Positions 35,501 through 47,110 are shown, numbered from the stretch's first letter. The stretch is 64,000 bases of DNA from Gigaspora rosea (GCA_003550325.1 QKWP01000008.1:215610-279609), one strand, 5' to 3'. Notes: generated by a model from the sequence alone, not told the origin. Numbers and translations are program-made.

Positions 35501-38294
35501 CTAATTCAAACTAAGACTACCTCTAATATCCAAAAAAGTCAGCGTGGAGTTCTTGCAAAGTGCATTTGCTAATGCATGTCCTCCTGATTGTTGATCCAAG
35601 ATTATTATTACAAAGATTCAAAGTTTTCAGTTTATTGTTCTTGCAGAGCGCATCTGCTAATGCTTTTCCTCCTTCTGATCCAAGATTATTTTTTTCAAGA
35701 TTCAATTCTTTCAGCGTGGAGTTTGCGCAAAGTGCATCTGCTAATGCTTTTCCTCCTTCTGATCCAAGATTATTATTCAAAAGGTTCAATGAAGTCAGTG
35801 TGGAGTTCTTGCAAAGTGCATCTGCCAATGCTTTTCCACCTTCTGATCCAAGATTATTCAGACAAAGATCCAAAGAAGTTAGCGAGGAGTTCTTGTAAAG
35901 TGCATCTGCTAATGCTTTTCCTCCTTCTGATCCAAGATTATTTCTATAAAGATTCAAAGAAGTCAGCGTGGAGTTCTTGCAAAGTGCATTTGCTAATGCT
36001 TTTCCTTCTTCTGATCTAAGATTACTCCCATTAAGATTCAAAGAAGTCAACGTAGAGTTCTTGCAAAGTACATCTGCTAATGCTTTTACTCCTTCTGATC
36101 CAAGTTCATTCCAACCAAGTTCCAAAGAAGTCAACGTAGAGTTCTTGTAAATTGCATTTGCTAATGCTTTTCCTCCTTCTGATCCAAGATAATTTTCTTC
36201 AAGATTCAATTCTTTCAGCGTGGAGTTCTTGCAAAGTGCATCAGCTAATGCTTTTCCTCCTAGTTTATAAGAAGTCAGCGTGGAGTTCTTGTAAAGTGCA
36301 TCTGCTAATGCTTTTCCTTCTTCTGATCCAAGATTAGTATCTTTAAGATTCAAAGAAGTCAACGTGGAGTTCTTGCAAAGTGTATCTGCTAACGCTTTTC
36401 CTCCTTCTGATCCAAGTTCATTATAACTAAGATTCAATTCTTTCAGCGTAGAATTTTTGCAAAGTGCATTTGCCAATGCTTCTCCTCCTTCTGATCCAAG
36501 ATTATTTGCATAAAGATTCAAAGAAGTCAGCGTGGAGTTCTTGCAAAGTGCATCTGCTAATGCTTTTCCAAGATTCAAATCTTTCAGCGTGGAGTTCTTG
36601 CAAAGTGCATCCGCTAATGCTTTTCCTTCTTCTGATCCAAGATTATTTCCATAAAGATTCAAAGAAGTCAACGTGGAGTTCTTGCAAAGTGCATCTGCTA
36701 ATGCTTTTCCTCCTTCTGATCCAAGATAATTTTGTCTAAGATTCAAATCTTTCAGCGTGGAGTTCTTGCAAAGTGCATCAGCTAATGCTTTTCCTCCTTC
36801 TGATCCAAGATAATTATTCGCAAGAGTCAAAGAAGTCAGTGTATTATTTTTGCAAAGTGCATCTGCAAATGCCTTTCCGCCTTCTGTTCCAAGATACTCA
36901 TTTACAAAATCCAAAGAAGTCAGCGTGGAGTTTTTGCAAAGTACCTCAAATGTTTTGAGAAATTTCGGTTGGTTGAAAAATTCAATTGTTTCCTTTCTCA
37001 AATTCTCAACAATACTATTATTTTGTATCAAAGAATTTGAATTATTCGTGTCAGTTAAATAAAGTGGAGACCATGTCTTAATTTCAAGTGAATCTGCAAG
37101 TGCGTTTGTATTGTATTGATGACTTAATGAAACTTCCCTATTCTCAGATGATGCTTCTATAGGATCGTATTGATCAAAAGTTTCGTTAAGAACAAGTTGT
37201 TTTATATCATTGAAAATTACACTTGTTTCTGGGCGATTGTCAGGATCCTTATCCCAACATTTTTTGTAAAGTTCGATATATTGTGATGGTGTACCTTCTA
37301 TAGGTTCTTCTCTATTTCCATTAGATATGTGAATAACGAGTGAATAATCGTTGGGTTTAAAGTTTGAAATGGAGGTCTTCCGCTGGAAATTTCCCATAGG
37401 ATTACTCCAAAACTATAGACGTCAGATCTTTTGTCATGTTTATACTTCTGATCGTTAAAGCATTTAGGTTCGATATATGCAGGCATTCCATGAATGATTG
37501 AGCTTGAAGTCGAAGAATTTTCATTTATCTGTTTTGATAGTCCAAAATCTGTTATCTTTGGTTGTCTTTGATGAATTAAGATATTTTTTGAATGCTAAAA
37601 TTTAAAATATAATAATTAAAGAATGTAATAGTAAAATTAATAAATACAAGTAAATACGTAAAATGTGCATAGTACTATATTTACCAGATCTCTATGAATA
37701 ATATCCTTATTATGTAAAAATAAAAGTCCGTGTGCTATTTCCTTAGCAATATATAGTTTATCTGTCCATTGTAATTTTGTAAAATTTATTTTTAGGTATT
37801 CGCGTAAAGTTCCTTCATTAGCATATTCTAAAATCATATTATAATGTCCGTAGTTGTCTATAAATTTAAATTTGATGAAACTTTTGTTTAATATAATTAT
37901 TATTTGGCACCATCAAAATTATAAATCGTTTGTTTACCTTTTGTAACTGCATAGAACGTAATAACGTTTGGATGGCACGAAACTTTTCGTAATAGTTTGA
38001 GCTAATTATAGGAATTATAGGAATTATAGGAATTTATTATTCTATAATAGGACGCAATTGGAGTTTCAATATAACATACAATGAAGTCTTTAATCATTTT
38101 TTCATCTATATTTGTATCAAATTTAAGACATTTAAGTGCAACAGTTAATTCACAGTCTTTCCACTCGTATTTGGAAACTTTTCCAAACCCTCCAATGCCG
38201 ATCTCAACGGGGTTTATAAATTTATTATATTCGATATAATTAATATTCCATCGGAAATAGCTTTTTCAAGCCATTCTTCTGCTATGTTTGTCAT
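35501..38294 (-). CDS. Protein kinase with C-terminal RNI-type LRR array (four exons)
   Basis: Exons: 38294-38080, 38001-37938, 37857-37685, 37594 to about 35501; introns begin GTATGT, GTAAAC and GTAAAT and end AG, with compatible phases. Start: ATG at 38294 (MTNIAEEWLEKAISDG). Kinase signatures: glycine loop GIGGFGKVSKYEW, VALKCL, ILEYANEGTLREYL hinge, HRDL, HSKNILI, DFGLSK, PAYIEPK, SDVYSFGVILWEISSG. All key catalytic residues are present. A linker is followed by about 17 LRR units of 28 residues (LGSEGGKALADALCKNSTLTSLNL), probably a horseshoe-shaped binding surface. Three apparent single-base slips: near 38245, near 37362 (A run) and near 35590, after which the frame ends LCKNSTLTFLDIRGSLSLN at 35501. 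It is cytoplasmic by appearance (no signal peptide or membrane segment). Confidence 0.8.
35540..36950 (-). repeat. 84-base LRR-coding tandem array
   Basis: About 17 units of 84 bases, a few shortened to 72 bases, with nearly identical core GCAAATGC/GCAGATGCACTTTGCAA on the coding strand. Uniformity of the DNA, not just the protein, indicates recent unit duplication or gene conversion. Opposite-strand frames are shadows. Confidence 0.85.
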
Positions 38295-39550
38295 GACTTA
38301 GTGTATATTGTAGGACTTACGTATCTAACGTACTTATATATGTACCAAAAAAATTTTTTATTTCACGTGATTTGGCAAAAAATTTACTAGTACGAAAAAA
38401 AACGTGATTTCAAAGCTATTTTCAATTACGTATTTAATGTACTACCAAATTAAGGTTCAGCGGCGTAAATCCATGCGACACGTTGTCATTCCTTACATAA
38501 AAATTTATTTGTCACTTGACCCATACCTCCTCAACTATGAAATACACATATGGGATCTTGCCTCGCTGCTCACGTGGTCCCCAGTCATCTCTAGTATCGC
38601 TAAACCGGTCATATATTTACCTCTTCTCTCTCGATATCCGAGCTGTATAGTCGGGCTATCGAAACGTCATCCGATATAGCTATCCGGGCAATTGATCACT
38701 CCGTTACTCAACCTAAACCTCCGAAACCTGTCCTCAGCGGTGGGGGGCGGGTACTAACGACAAAGCTAGACCTGTGTCGAGCTCAGCAGCAAAAACAAAA
38801 GATGGAGAACAAATTCCTACTCCTCTTTCCTTAAATAACCATCTCCCATGACCTCATCCTTACTCAATTCATCCGCATAAACTCTCACGCAAAACCTCAT
38901 TCTCATCAAAACTCCCATGTCTCACTCAATTATATCATTAATTCCCACACAATACCTCATACTCACCTGACTTATTTCCATCACCACTACCTCATACCTA
39001 TTACACTTTCTCTACGTCATGGTCTCGGTCCATGGTCTCGTGACAAATGGTTTCCCCGTGACTTCGTTCACGTGCATCTCATTTCTTTTTTTGACTTGCG
39101 AAGTCGGGTCGGAAATCGAATCGTTGTGTTATTGAAAATGCAGCCTTCAACGACCACGAACGACAGAGCGAAAGTAATCACTGGCGTCTTAATACGTAGG
39201 TGCAAGTTTTGTCAGTTATTTCTGTATTTGATTGTGTAGGGTAATCTTTATATACATTTCATTTGACCCTAAACTAGTTAAAACAGGTTTGCTAATATGA
39301 ACGGGGGGCTTGGATTATATTTTTTTTCGAGTTGACGTAAGTCAACAGATCGAAAAACGGGCTAAGCAAGGGCAACCGGTAAAAAACCGGTTCGGTGGCG
39401 TCAGTATGAAACAAGAAACCTGGATCGCATGCGATAATCATTTAATAAACTGCCGTATTTGAAACTATAAATGTTTACTAATGCTAACTTTATTTAAATC
39501 AGGATGAGGCCCGCACACGATCAGATAACTCGTAAGTGCGATAGCGAGTT
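38295..39550. other. Upstream region of the kinase-LRR gene
   Basis: This stretch is GC-richer than average from about 38440. CCTCATACTCA/CCTCATTCTCA words recur between 38860 and 39000. A hairpin CGTGA-CTTCGT-TCACG at 39057-39072 is shared with the S repeat at 40856. No coding region is recognised, and the frame at 38404-38679 lacks support. Confidence 0.4.
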
Positions 39551-39554
39551 CGCA

Positions 39555-39710
39555 CCCGACCTAGTGATGTGCCGCGTACTGTACTATACGTACTGTACTG
39601 TACGTACTGTACGCGAAAATTTTTGCCGATCACTTGTTCCAGCCAATCAGATGCCGGAAAAGAACTATACCAGATACGTACTGTACGTACTGTACGTACT
39701 GTACGCTAAA
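39555..39710 (+). repeat. GTACTGTAC palindromic repeats, two blocks
   Basis: Two blocks (39565-39612 and 39671-39703) of overlapping CGTACTGTACGTACTGTACG, each followed by CG(C/T)(G/T)AAAATTTTT. Their spacing makes a direct repeat of about 100 bases. The word is self-complementary in part, so blocks can form hairpins. Confidence 0.75.
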
Positions 39711-40540
39711 ATTTTTCAGGTGTCATATAAATGGCCATCACTAACCCGACCCTCCCACCCAAGGGGCATCAGGGAATCCTGCCATTTTTTGTCGTTTCGT
39801 TAAAATTCATGTCCAGTCGGCCTGCTTTATGCAGTGTGGGAAACCACCGGCTGATGATACTCATTACGAGTGACGCTGATGACGGTTATACCCGGCGCAA
39901 ATTGTGGTTGCTATTTCCGGGAGCATAGCCAGTCTCGGCCTGTGCATCAAGCGCAACGCTGTACGCTACTACTGCATGTCATCAATAAAAATTTCAATTA
40001 ATAAAGTTCAATGTCTGGCTCTGGCAGATGATTCCAATGAAATATGTCACATGCGTGCAATGATTTTCGATTATATAAAGCAAATATGTGCTGAGGGCTT
40101 TGATATGTATCAGGGGCTTTGATTGGCAATATAGGGAATTACATGCAAGGGTGTTTTGATTAATATTAGAAGGAATTCCGTGCAAGGCAGGGAAGATTTG
40201 ATTAGCGTTAGAAGTTACGTGCAGGGGGCCTTGGATTAGCGTTAGAGAGGATTTATTATTATATATATACTATGAGTTATTTATTAATTTCCGTCAATTT
40301 GGAATTATCGATGAACAGTGTTTATGTATGGTGTCTTGGAATCAGTACTATTCAGTATAAATGATGTAATTTTTTCCTGATAATGTTTTTTTAACGAATT
40401 TAGGAATCAAAATCGAAATTAGTATTATTTAAACTATTAGTAATTTTTATTATTGTTGCATATATAAAAGTCAAAAAATTCCGATTATATATTGATTATT
40501 AATCAAAGGAAATTCGCAAGTTGGGCATTAGATGGTATAC
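39711..40540. other. GC-richer dispersed-element-like stretch, then simple repeats
   Basis: 39720-40010 has unusual composition for the window (CCCGACCCTCCCACCC, GACGGTTATACCCGGCGC) and looks like part of a dispersed element, but no domain is recognised. From 40113 to 40255, three to four diverged copies of a phrase of about 45 bases (GATTAGCGTTAGA, GTGCAGGGGGCxTTG) follow. Confidence 0.4.
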
Positions 40541-40543
40541 ATG

Positions 40544-41122
40544 ATTATTATTGCTCGTCTCGTCGTGTGCCCCTTCCTCGCACACAACAGTCGTGACCAA
40601 CCTTCATAACCACGGTCACGTCCTTTTATGCAAACGACGTCATACAGTATGGGATGGGGTCGCGGAACAAGCCGCAGGACGTCACGTGAGCAGATCTTTT
40701 CGAGGATATTACTTCGATCTCTTTGTTTGTCTCTTTTTCATTTTTGCGACAAGTCCAGTGACTCTGTAGTCCTGTATCGCCCCCTTCTACTCAAACCTCT
40801 CTTTTTCCCTTCTTTCTTCTTTTCCTTTTCCTTTTGGGCGTGGTGGGAGGGATAGCTGGACCCAATGTCGAGCAGAAAATTCAAAGAACAAAGAGATCGA
40901 TGCAGATCACCAGGTTACCTAAAATACCATTTCGTCAGTGATCTGCTGTCACACGGAAAGTCCGGTGACTCGCAATAATGTCCCGCCTTGTGACTTCGTT
41001 CACAAGCGGATCATTATTATTGCTCGTCTCGTCGTGTGCCCCTTCTCGCACACAACAGTCGTGACCAACCTTCATAACTACGGTCACGTCCTTTTATGCA
41101 AACGACGTCATACAGTATGGGA
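40544..41122 (+). mobile_element. TRIM-like element with 110-base direct terminal repeats
   Basis: Terminal repeats at 40544-40654 and 41013-41122 are almost identical (ATTATTATTGCTCGTCTCG ... CATACAGTATGGGA). The roughly 360-base inside has no coding capacity and ends in the S segment (40856-41012), which contains hairpin CTTGTGA-CTTCGT-TCACAAG. A diverged reverse-strand copy lies at 12668-13208. Near-identity of the terminal repeats suggests a young insertion. No clear target duplication was found, so a tandem origin is the alternative. Confidence 0.6.
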
Positions 41123-41299
41123 CTGTTGACGAGGATCGTGCAATCTTGTGATATGCGAAAGACAATCCTGCCTATACACAGCTCTCTAGAAACAATCATA
41201 CCTATTCCTTAACATCATCTCACGTGACATCCTGCAAAACATCCTTAACTCTTTTTACAATGCCTGTTTCAGTATAACATATAAGTTACCATTACTTTA

Positions 41300-42660
41300 G
41301 AGCGGTGTGGGGTGTACACGCCCGCTTCAATCTATATATCATTTCCCTTAACCATAATTTGAAGCGGTGTGGGGTGTTCGCACCCGCCTCACTCATACCA
41401 CACATAAACATATGCGTTTGTATACCTTGTTTACCTCTACACGAACATGCGCGTTCGTTCTCTTCCTTTTTTTTTTTTTTTTTTTTCTTTCTCTTTTTTT
41501 TTTCAATACCTGTTCGGTGTACCAGTTGCCCTTACCTAATAGCGGTGTGGGTGTACCCCCTGCTTCAATCTATGTGTCATTTCCCTTAACCGTAATTTTA
41601 GGTGGTGCGGGTGTTCGCACTTACCTCGCTCATACCCACGCACAAACATATGAGTCTGTATGCCTCGTTCATACCTCTACGCAAACCTGCGCGTTCGTTT
41701 TTCCTTTTTTTTTTTTTTTTTGACAAACAGCAAGCAAAGACCACTATTCAAGACCTGTGAGATCACAGACAAGATGTGATCCAAAACCATTTACAGACTA
41801 AATGACTTCCAGTAGAGAGACAACCTACAGTCTTTTCTATAGCGAAAAAGAGAATCGGCATATATGTTTATGCTACTACAAGCAAGGTAACCTTCTAATT
41901 ATGTCCTTGCACTATCACTTGCAGTCGTGAAACCACATGTAAACTAGCCCTTGTACTAGTACTGCAGCCGTGGAGGCCAACAAACATCAGGTCCTTGCAC
42001 TGCTAACGCAGCCGTGGAGCCTGGAATCAAAAAAACATCAGGTCTTTGCACTGCTAACGCAGCCGTGGAGCCTGGCATAACAAAAAAACATCAGGTCCTT
42101 GCACTGCTAACGCAGCCGTGGAGCCTGGCATCACAAAACATCAGGTCCTTGCACTGCTACCGCAGCCGTGGAGCCTGGCATAACAATAGTTTCACTTTCT
42201 TCCTATATACTACTATCTTCAATCTTACTTTGAGCGCGGTGTGGGGTGTACACACCCGCCTCACTACACAAATTTTCTTAACCATAACTATAATTACAGG
42301 GCGGTGTGGGGTGTTCACACCCGCTCCACTCATACCTATACACAAGTATATACGTTCATATACCCAGTTTATACTTCTATACGAACATGCGCGTTCGTTT
42401 TCCTTCACCCATTTCTTTTTTTTTTTCATATACCATACCGTTTCTTAGGAGTGGTGTGGGTGTACACACCACTTCAACCCATACATACCCGTAACATAAG
42501 ATATATTTATACCCATACATGAACATGCACGTTCATTCGATTTTTTTTTTTTTTTTTCCATTGCTCTGTACCATATACTTACGTACTGCTACTCTCAACC
42601 TTAATTCGAGTATGGTGAGGGGTGTACACACCCACCTCACATCTACACCTGAACATACCG
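41300..42660 (+). repeat. Array of GGTGTGGGGTGTACACACC palindromes with poly-T tails
   Basis: Eight copies of a 20-24-base imperfect palindrome occur at about 41302, 41366, 41540, 41601, 42233, 42300, 42450 and 42610. They alternate between a GTACAC centre and a GTTCGC/GTTCAC centre, paired about 65 bases apart. The conserved CATATGxGTTxGTATAC and GCGCGTTCGTTxTxCTTC lead to poly-T runs at 41465, 41703, 42412 and 42541. It may be a short retroposed unit multiplied in tandem. Frames through it are shadows. Confidence 0.7.
41985..42182 (+). repeat. Tandem repeat of about 50 bases
   Basis: Four to five copies of CATCAGGTCCTTGCACTGCT then AACGCAGCCGTGGAGCCTGG then CATAACAAAAA, nearly identical. 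It sits between the second and third palindrome pairs. Confidence 0.85.
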
Positions 42661-42769
42661 TCTGTGTATCCATCTCTACTGCTGCATAAATCTGCAGACT
42701 CCGGTCTTTACTCGGATGATTCGATCACCCAAATATCGGCCACTCGTACGAACAGTTTACCCATTTAAC

Positions 42770-44900
42770 TTCAGCGCGCCAATTTCCGATTTCGTCGTGG
42801 GATCATTCCGGTGATCCATCTCTTGGTACTCTGTTCCCATTTTGATTACTGTCACCACCTCAGCAGACTTTTGGTAACAAACAAATGTCTCATGTCCATC
42901 CTTTTCAACCCCAATTTCATTACGGACACCCATGGCTTTCATTCTTAACATTACCCATATCTGCTGATTTTGATTGTAAATGGACGCTTTATGCTTATCC
43001 TTTTCAACTTCCATTTCCTTTCTTCTCATAACCTTATTGCAAAGACATCTGCTAATGCTCTCTACATCGCCACTACTATTTTACCAGGACCCAGAGAGGC
43101 CATCTGCCCTCGCTTTCCCTTCCTTTGGTCCCAGAAGATTATCATGATTTCGAATTTCTAGCATCACATATACTAGCAGATTCCTGGTAATAAACCACAG
43201 TTTTGTGTCTTTCTTTTCCACTTCAATTCCATTGAGAACAGACACCAACGGCTTCATTTCCCAGAATTTCCTATCTGCAAATTCGAATTGCAAATGAATA
43301 CCTCGTTACGACGCCAATATTATACGTTCCATCCGTATTTTCAATCATTATTGCGACGTTCTTGCAAATTCTATCTGCTAATGCCTTCTTACTTTACCCC
43401 AAGACTATTTTCCAGGATTCAGCGAGGTCAACTAGCGCATTTGCAAAATGCACCTGGTATGCTTTTCCTCCGCCTGGTTCCAGAAAATCATCGTACCGAT
43501 CGGAATTCCTATTATGCATTTCAGCAGATTTCTGGTACTGAACAAACGCCCTTTGTTCTTTTTTTTTCCAATATGGTAACAGACACCAATGGCCTTCGCT
43601 TCAATAGCATTACCCGTATCTGCAATTCCGATCATAAATTAATGCTTTATGTGCCTCCTTTCCAGTTCCAATTTACGTTACATCACAATGTCCAACATTA
43701 TATATTCTATCGATATTTCCCACCGTTATTATACCATTTTGCAACGTATATCTGTAACGCTTTCCTTTTTTTTTTTTCGACTATTCTTACCCAGATCCAG
43801 AGGGTCCGCATAATACTCTTTTCCTCCCTTCGGTCCGAGAAAGATTATCGTAAAGATCGAAATTTTTTGCATTACACATATCCGCAGTTTCTTGGTCCTA
43901 AACAAATGCCTTGTGTCCTTCATCAACTCCAATCTCATTATAAAAACAGACACCAATGGCTTTTATTCCGGTTTGATCATACATGAATGTCTTATTTTCC
44001 TCCTTTTCAACCTCAATCTCCTTAAATCACAATGTCCAACATCCTATGTTTCGTCAGTATTTTCTATCGTTATTGCAACACTCTTGCAACATGCATCTAC
44101 TAATACTTCTTTCTACTTTGCCACAAGAATTTCTGCCAAGACATAGAGAGATCGGCCTAGTGTTCTTCCCTCTCTCCAGTCCTAGAAAATTATCACGAAG
44201 ATCGAAATTCCTAGCATTACATGTAATCGCAGATTTTTGGTAACGAACAAATGCCTTGTGTCCTTCTTTTCAACTCTCATTTCAATATGATAAGAGACAC
44301 CAATGGCCTTTATCTCAACAGCGTTACCTTTATCTGCAGATTTGAGCACAAATGAATGCTTATGCTCATTCCTTTCCAACTCCAATTTCCTTTCGTCCAA
44401 CATCATACATTCTGTCGGAAATTCTGCAAATACATATTCACTGAGATCCAGAGAGGTCAACCTAGTGATCTTGCACCATGCATCGGCCATTACTTCCCTC
44501 CTTCTGGTTCCCAGACAATTATCGTGAAGATCAAATTTTCTAGTAGCATATGATCGCAGATTTTGGTAACGAACAAATGCCTTGTGTCCTTCTTTCCCAA
44601 CTCCATTTCATTATGATAAAAGACACCAACGGCCTTTATCTCAACAGCATTACCCATATCTGCAGATTTGAGCACAAATGAATGCTTTATGCTCATCCTT
44701 TACCAACTCCAATTTCCTTTATGTCCAACATAATACATTCCGTCGGAATTTCTGCAAAATACATCTTCACCAAGATCCAGAGAGGTCCACCTAGCAATCT
44801 TGCACCATGCAATCGGCCATTACTTTCCCTCCTTCTGGTCCCAGAAAAAATATCGTGAAGATCGAAAATTTTCTTTTTTTTTTGGAGTCGTCCAAAATGA
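42770..44900 (-). pseudogene. Macrosatellite of 330-356-base units derived from an LRR gene
   Basis: Seven diverged units, phased by a GATTATCGTGAAGATCGAAAT-like landmark at about 43136, 43482, 43838, 44185, 44515 and 44845. On the minus strand each carries an LRR-like segment (GGKVMADAWCKITRLTSLDL) plus a constant insert with HSFVLKSADKGNAVEIKAIG and DTRHLFVTKNL. The LRR part resembles LADALCKNSTLTSLDL of the gene at 35501. Frames are broken in each unit, so no protein is expected. A long plus-strand frame (43288-43986) is antisense to the units. Confidence 0.6.
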
Positions 44901-44999
44901 TAACAGCTTTCGTTTGGTAATGCAGTATTGAAAATTTTCTGAAGACTTGAAAATTCTTCTTCTTTCTTGCTAAAAAATCTGGCTTGTTCTTGCGACTGA

Positions 45000-45162
45000 G
45001 CTGGACCCAATGTCGAGCAGAAAATTCAAAGAACAAAGAGATCGATGCAGATCATCAGGTTACCTAAAATACCATTTCGTCAGTGATCTGCTGTCACACG
45101 GAAAGTCCGGTGACTCGCAATAATGTCCCGCCTTGTGACTTCGTTCACAAGCGGATCATTTA
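45000..45162 (+). repeat. Second copy of the S segment of the TRIM-like element
   Basis: Nearly identical to 40856-41014, from AGCTGGACCCAATGTCGAGC through the CTTGTGA-CTTCGT-TCACAAG hairpin (45132-45151) to GCGGATCATT, where similarity stops exactly at the start of the terminal repeat. It bounds the 4.1-kb satellite block on the right as a direct repeat. Confidence 0.85.
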
Positions 45163-46485
45163 TGATATTTTTACTTTCATTAAATCTGTTTTTTGTCAGT
45201 CTTTGACGTCATCAGCCAAGCAAAAAAAATTCGGCAAAAAAAAAAAAAAAATAAATTATCGAATACAAGACAATAGCTTAACAAATCAGAGAAGACAACT
45301 CGTAAAAAAAAGTCTGAAAGTCCAAACAGTGCATAAGATCAGTCTTTTGCATCCTTTTAAATTTTTTTACGCAGTGCTCTTGTCCTATTACTAAAAGAGT
45401 GATTATTCGATCAAGCAATCATACGGTAATCCTTTTTTTTTTCTTTAAAAATGGTTTTATTTTCCGTGTAACCTTACCTATGCCCTATAACAAATTGCAG
45501 CACGGAATGATACTGCAATACACGAAAAAGTTTGGATAAGGAATCACACGGACCTGCACGTAAATCTATACGAGACAATATATGGGAAAACACGTTTACA
45601 GCACGTAATAAGGCACAGATTCCGTGCAACGGTGCACGCACTAACGTGCAATTTTATGTGTTTTCTCGTGCATTGTTTCGTGCATATTTACGTGCAGGTA
45701 ACATATAATAGCATATATCCATACATATATACATAATAACATATATCGTATATGCATTATTTTATTAACTAAATTTTATAATTTTATTAACTAAAGTTTT
45801 TAAGTTTTATAACTAAATTTTGTATTTTATTAATTAATTTTAATTATTTTATTAATTAAATTTTATAATACAAATACTTTAATTTAATAATTTACATGCC
45901 GAATAAGAAAATACTTCTAATTACTAAAATTACCGACTTTAAAAATAATCCAGCAACTAATAATATTGAAAAAAAAACAAAGTAATAGTACCAAAATGAA
46001 AGGTTTAAAAAAAAAAAATCGAAATGACTACTCTAGAAATAACTCCAATAAGGACAACTCCGATCGTGGCAACTCCAATGGCAATAAATCAAGGGAGATA
46101 ATAAAATGTAATAATATACAGAAAGTAATAAAAAATAAAAGAAAAATAATAGTAAAAAAAAAAAAAGCTGCGATACCACCAAAAATGATAAAAAAACATA
46201 CATTAAAAATGATAGTGATTCCAAAAGAGCAACTTCAAAAGCAATAACTCTAAAGGATGGTTTAAAAACAATACTAATAACTAAAAAAAATTATATAAAA
46301 ATTAATGAGTTGTAAAAAAAAAATTATAAAAAAATAAAAAAAATAATAAAATAAGAGTAAACAAAAAAAAAAAACAAATATTTATTTGCTTACAAATCAA
46401 ATGTAATTTGTGCGTCAATGCACGGAAATTATTATTGTCAAGTGCAAAAAAAAAAACCAAAAAAATCAACAAAATGAATGTTTTT
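45163..46485. other. Low-complexity stretch, CACGTG-rich then A-rich
   Basis: 45480-45720 is rich in GTGCACG/CACGG words and may belong with the satellite at 46490. 45960-46380 is poly-A rich with AATAACTCCAA words. The Lys/Asn-rich frame at 45966-46247 is a product of composition. Confidence 0.4.
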
Positions 46486-47110
46486 GTGCGCGTCAATACA
46501 CGGAATTTATAATCATTAAGAATCATAACGATCATCACGTTAATGCACGGAATTATGATCGTTAAGGATCTTAATGATCATCACGTTAGTACATGAAATT
46601 ATGATCGTTAAGGACCTTAACAATTGTGACAATTGTGATATCATGCACAAAAATTATGACCGTTAAGAATCTTAACGATTGTGACGATCATGATATTAAT
46701 GCACTGAAATTATGATCGTTAAGGAGTCTTAACGATTGTTATGATCATGACATTATGTACAGAAATGATAGTTAAAATTGATCTTTAAGGAATCTAACGA
46801 TTGTGATGATCGTGACTGTGACGTCAGTGCACTGAAATTTTGATCGTTAAGAATCTTAACTATTGTGCACGTCAGAGCACGAAAATTATGATGATGATAA
46901 TTAAGAACTTAACGATTGTGCACGTCAGTGCACGAAAATTATGATCGTTAAGAATCTTAACGATTTTGCACGTCAGTGCACGAAAATTATGATCGTTAAG
47001 GATCTTAACGATTGTGCACGTTAGTGCACGGAAATTATGTGATAATTAAGATTAACACACGTCAATATATGGATATAATACTATGCACGATAGTGCACGG
47101 ATTTCAATTT
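46486..47110 (+). repeat. Palindromic satellite, about 11 units of 50-65 bases
   Basis: Each unit has CACGTxAGTGCACGxAAATTA then TGATCGTTAAGGATCTTAACGAT, the latter an inverted repeat around GATC. Units are diverged but keep the GTTAAG...CTTAAC pairing. Three copies of TTTCCGTGCAG follow at 47128-47162. Confidence 0.8.

Noticed and set aside
35560-36958. Plus-strand repeated frames (LLMLFLLLIQD and similar)
   Set aside because: They are the reverse strand of the 84-base LRR-coding units.
39851-39882. Two CTGATGA words suggesting a hammerhead ribozyme
   Set aside because: Neither is followed by a stem and the required GAAA at the proper place.
41305-42522. Several plus- and minus-strand frames with CGVFxPAxL-like words
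   Set aside because: They follow the palindrome array and its poly-T tails, and no frame is kept between copies.
43288-43986. A 232-residue plus-strand open frame
   Set aside because: It runs antisense through the LRR-derived macrosatellite; openness follows from the repeat period and composition, and no domain is seen.
45966-46247. Lys/Asn-rich 93-residue frame
   Set aside because: Composition follows the A-rich low-complexity sequence; no family or motif seen.
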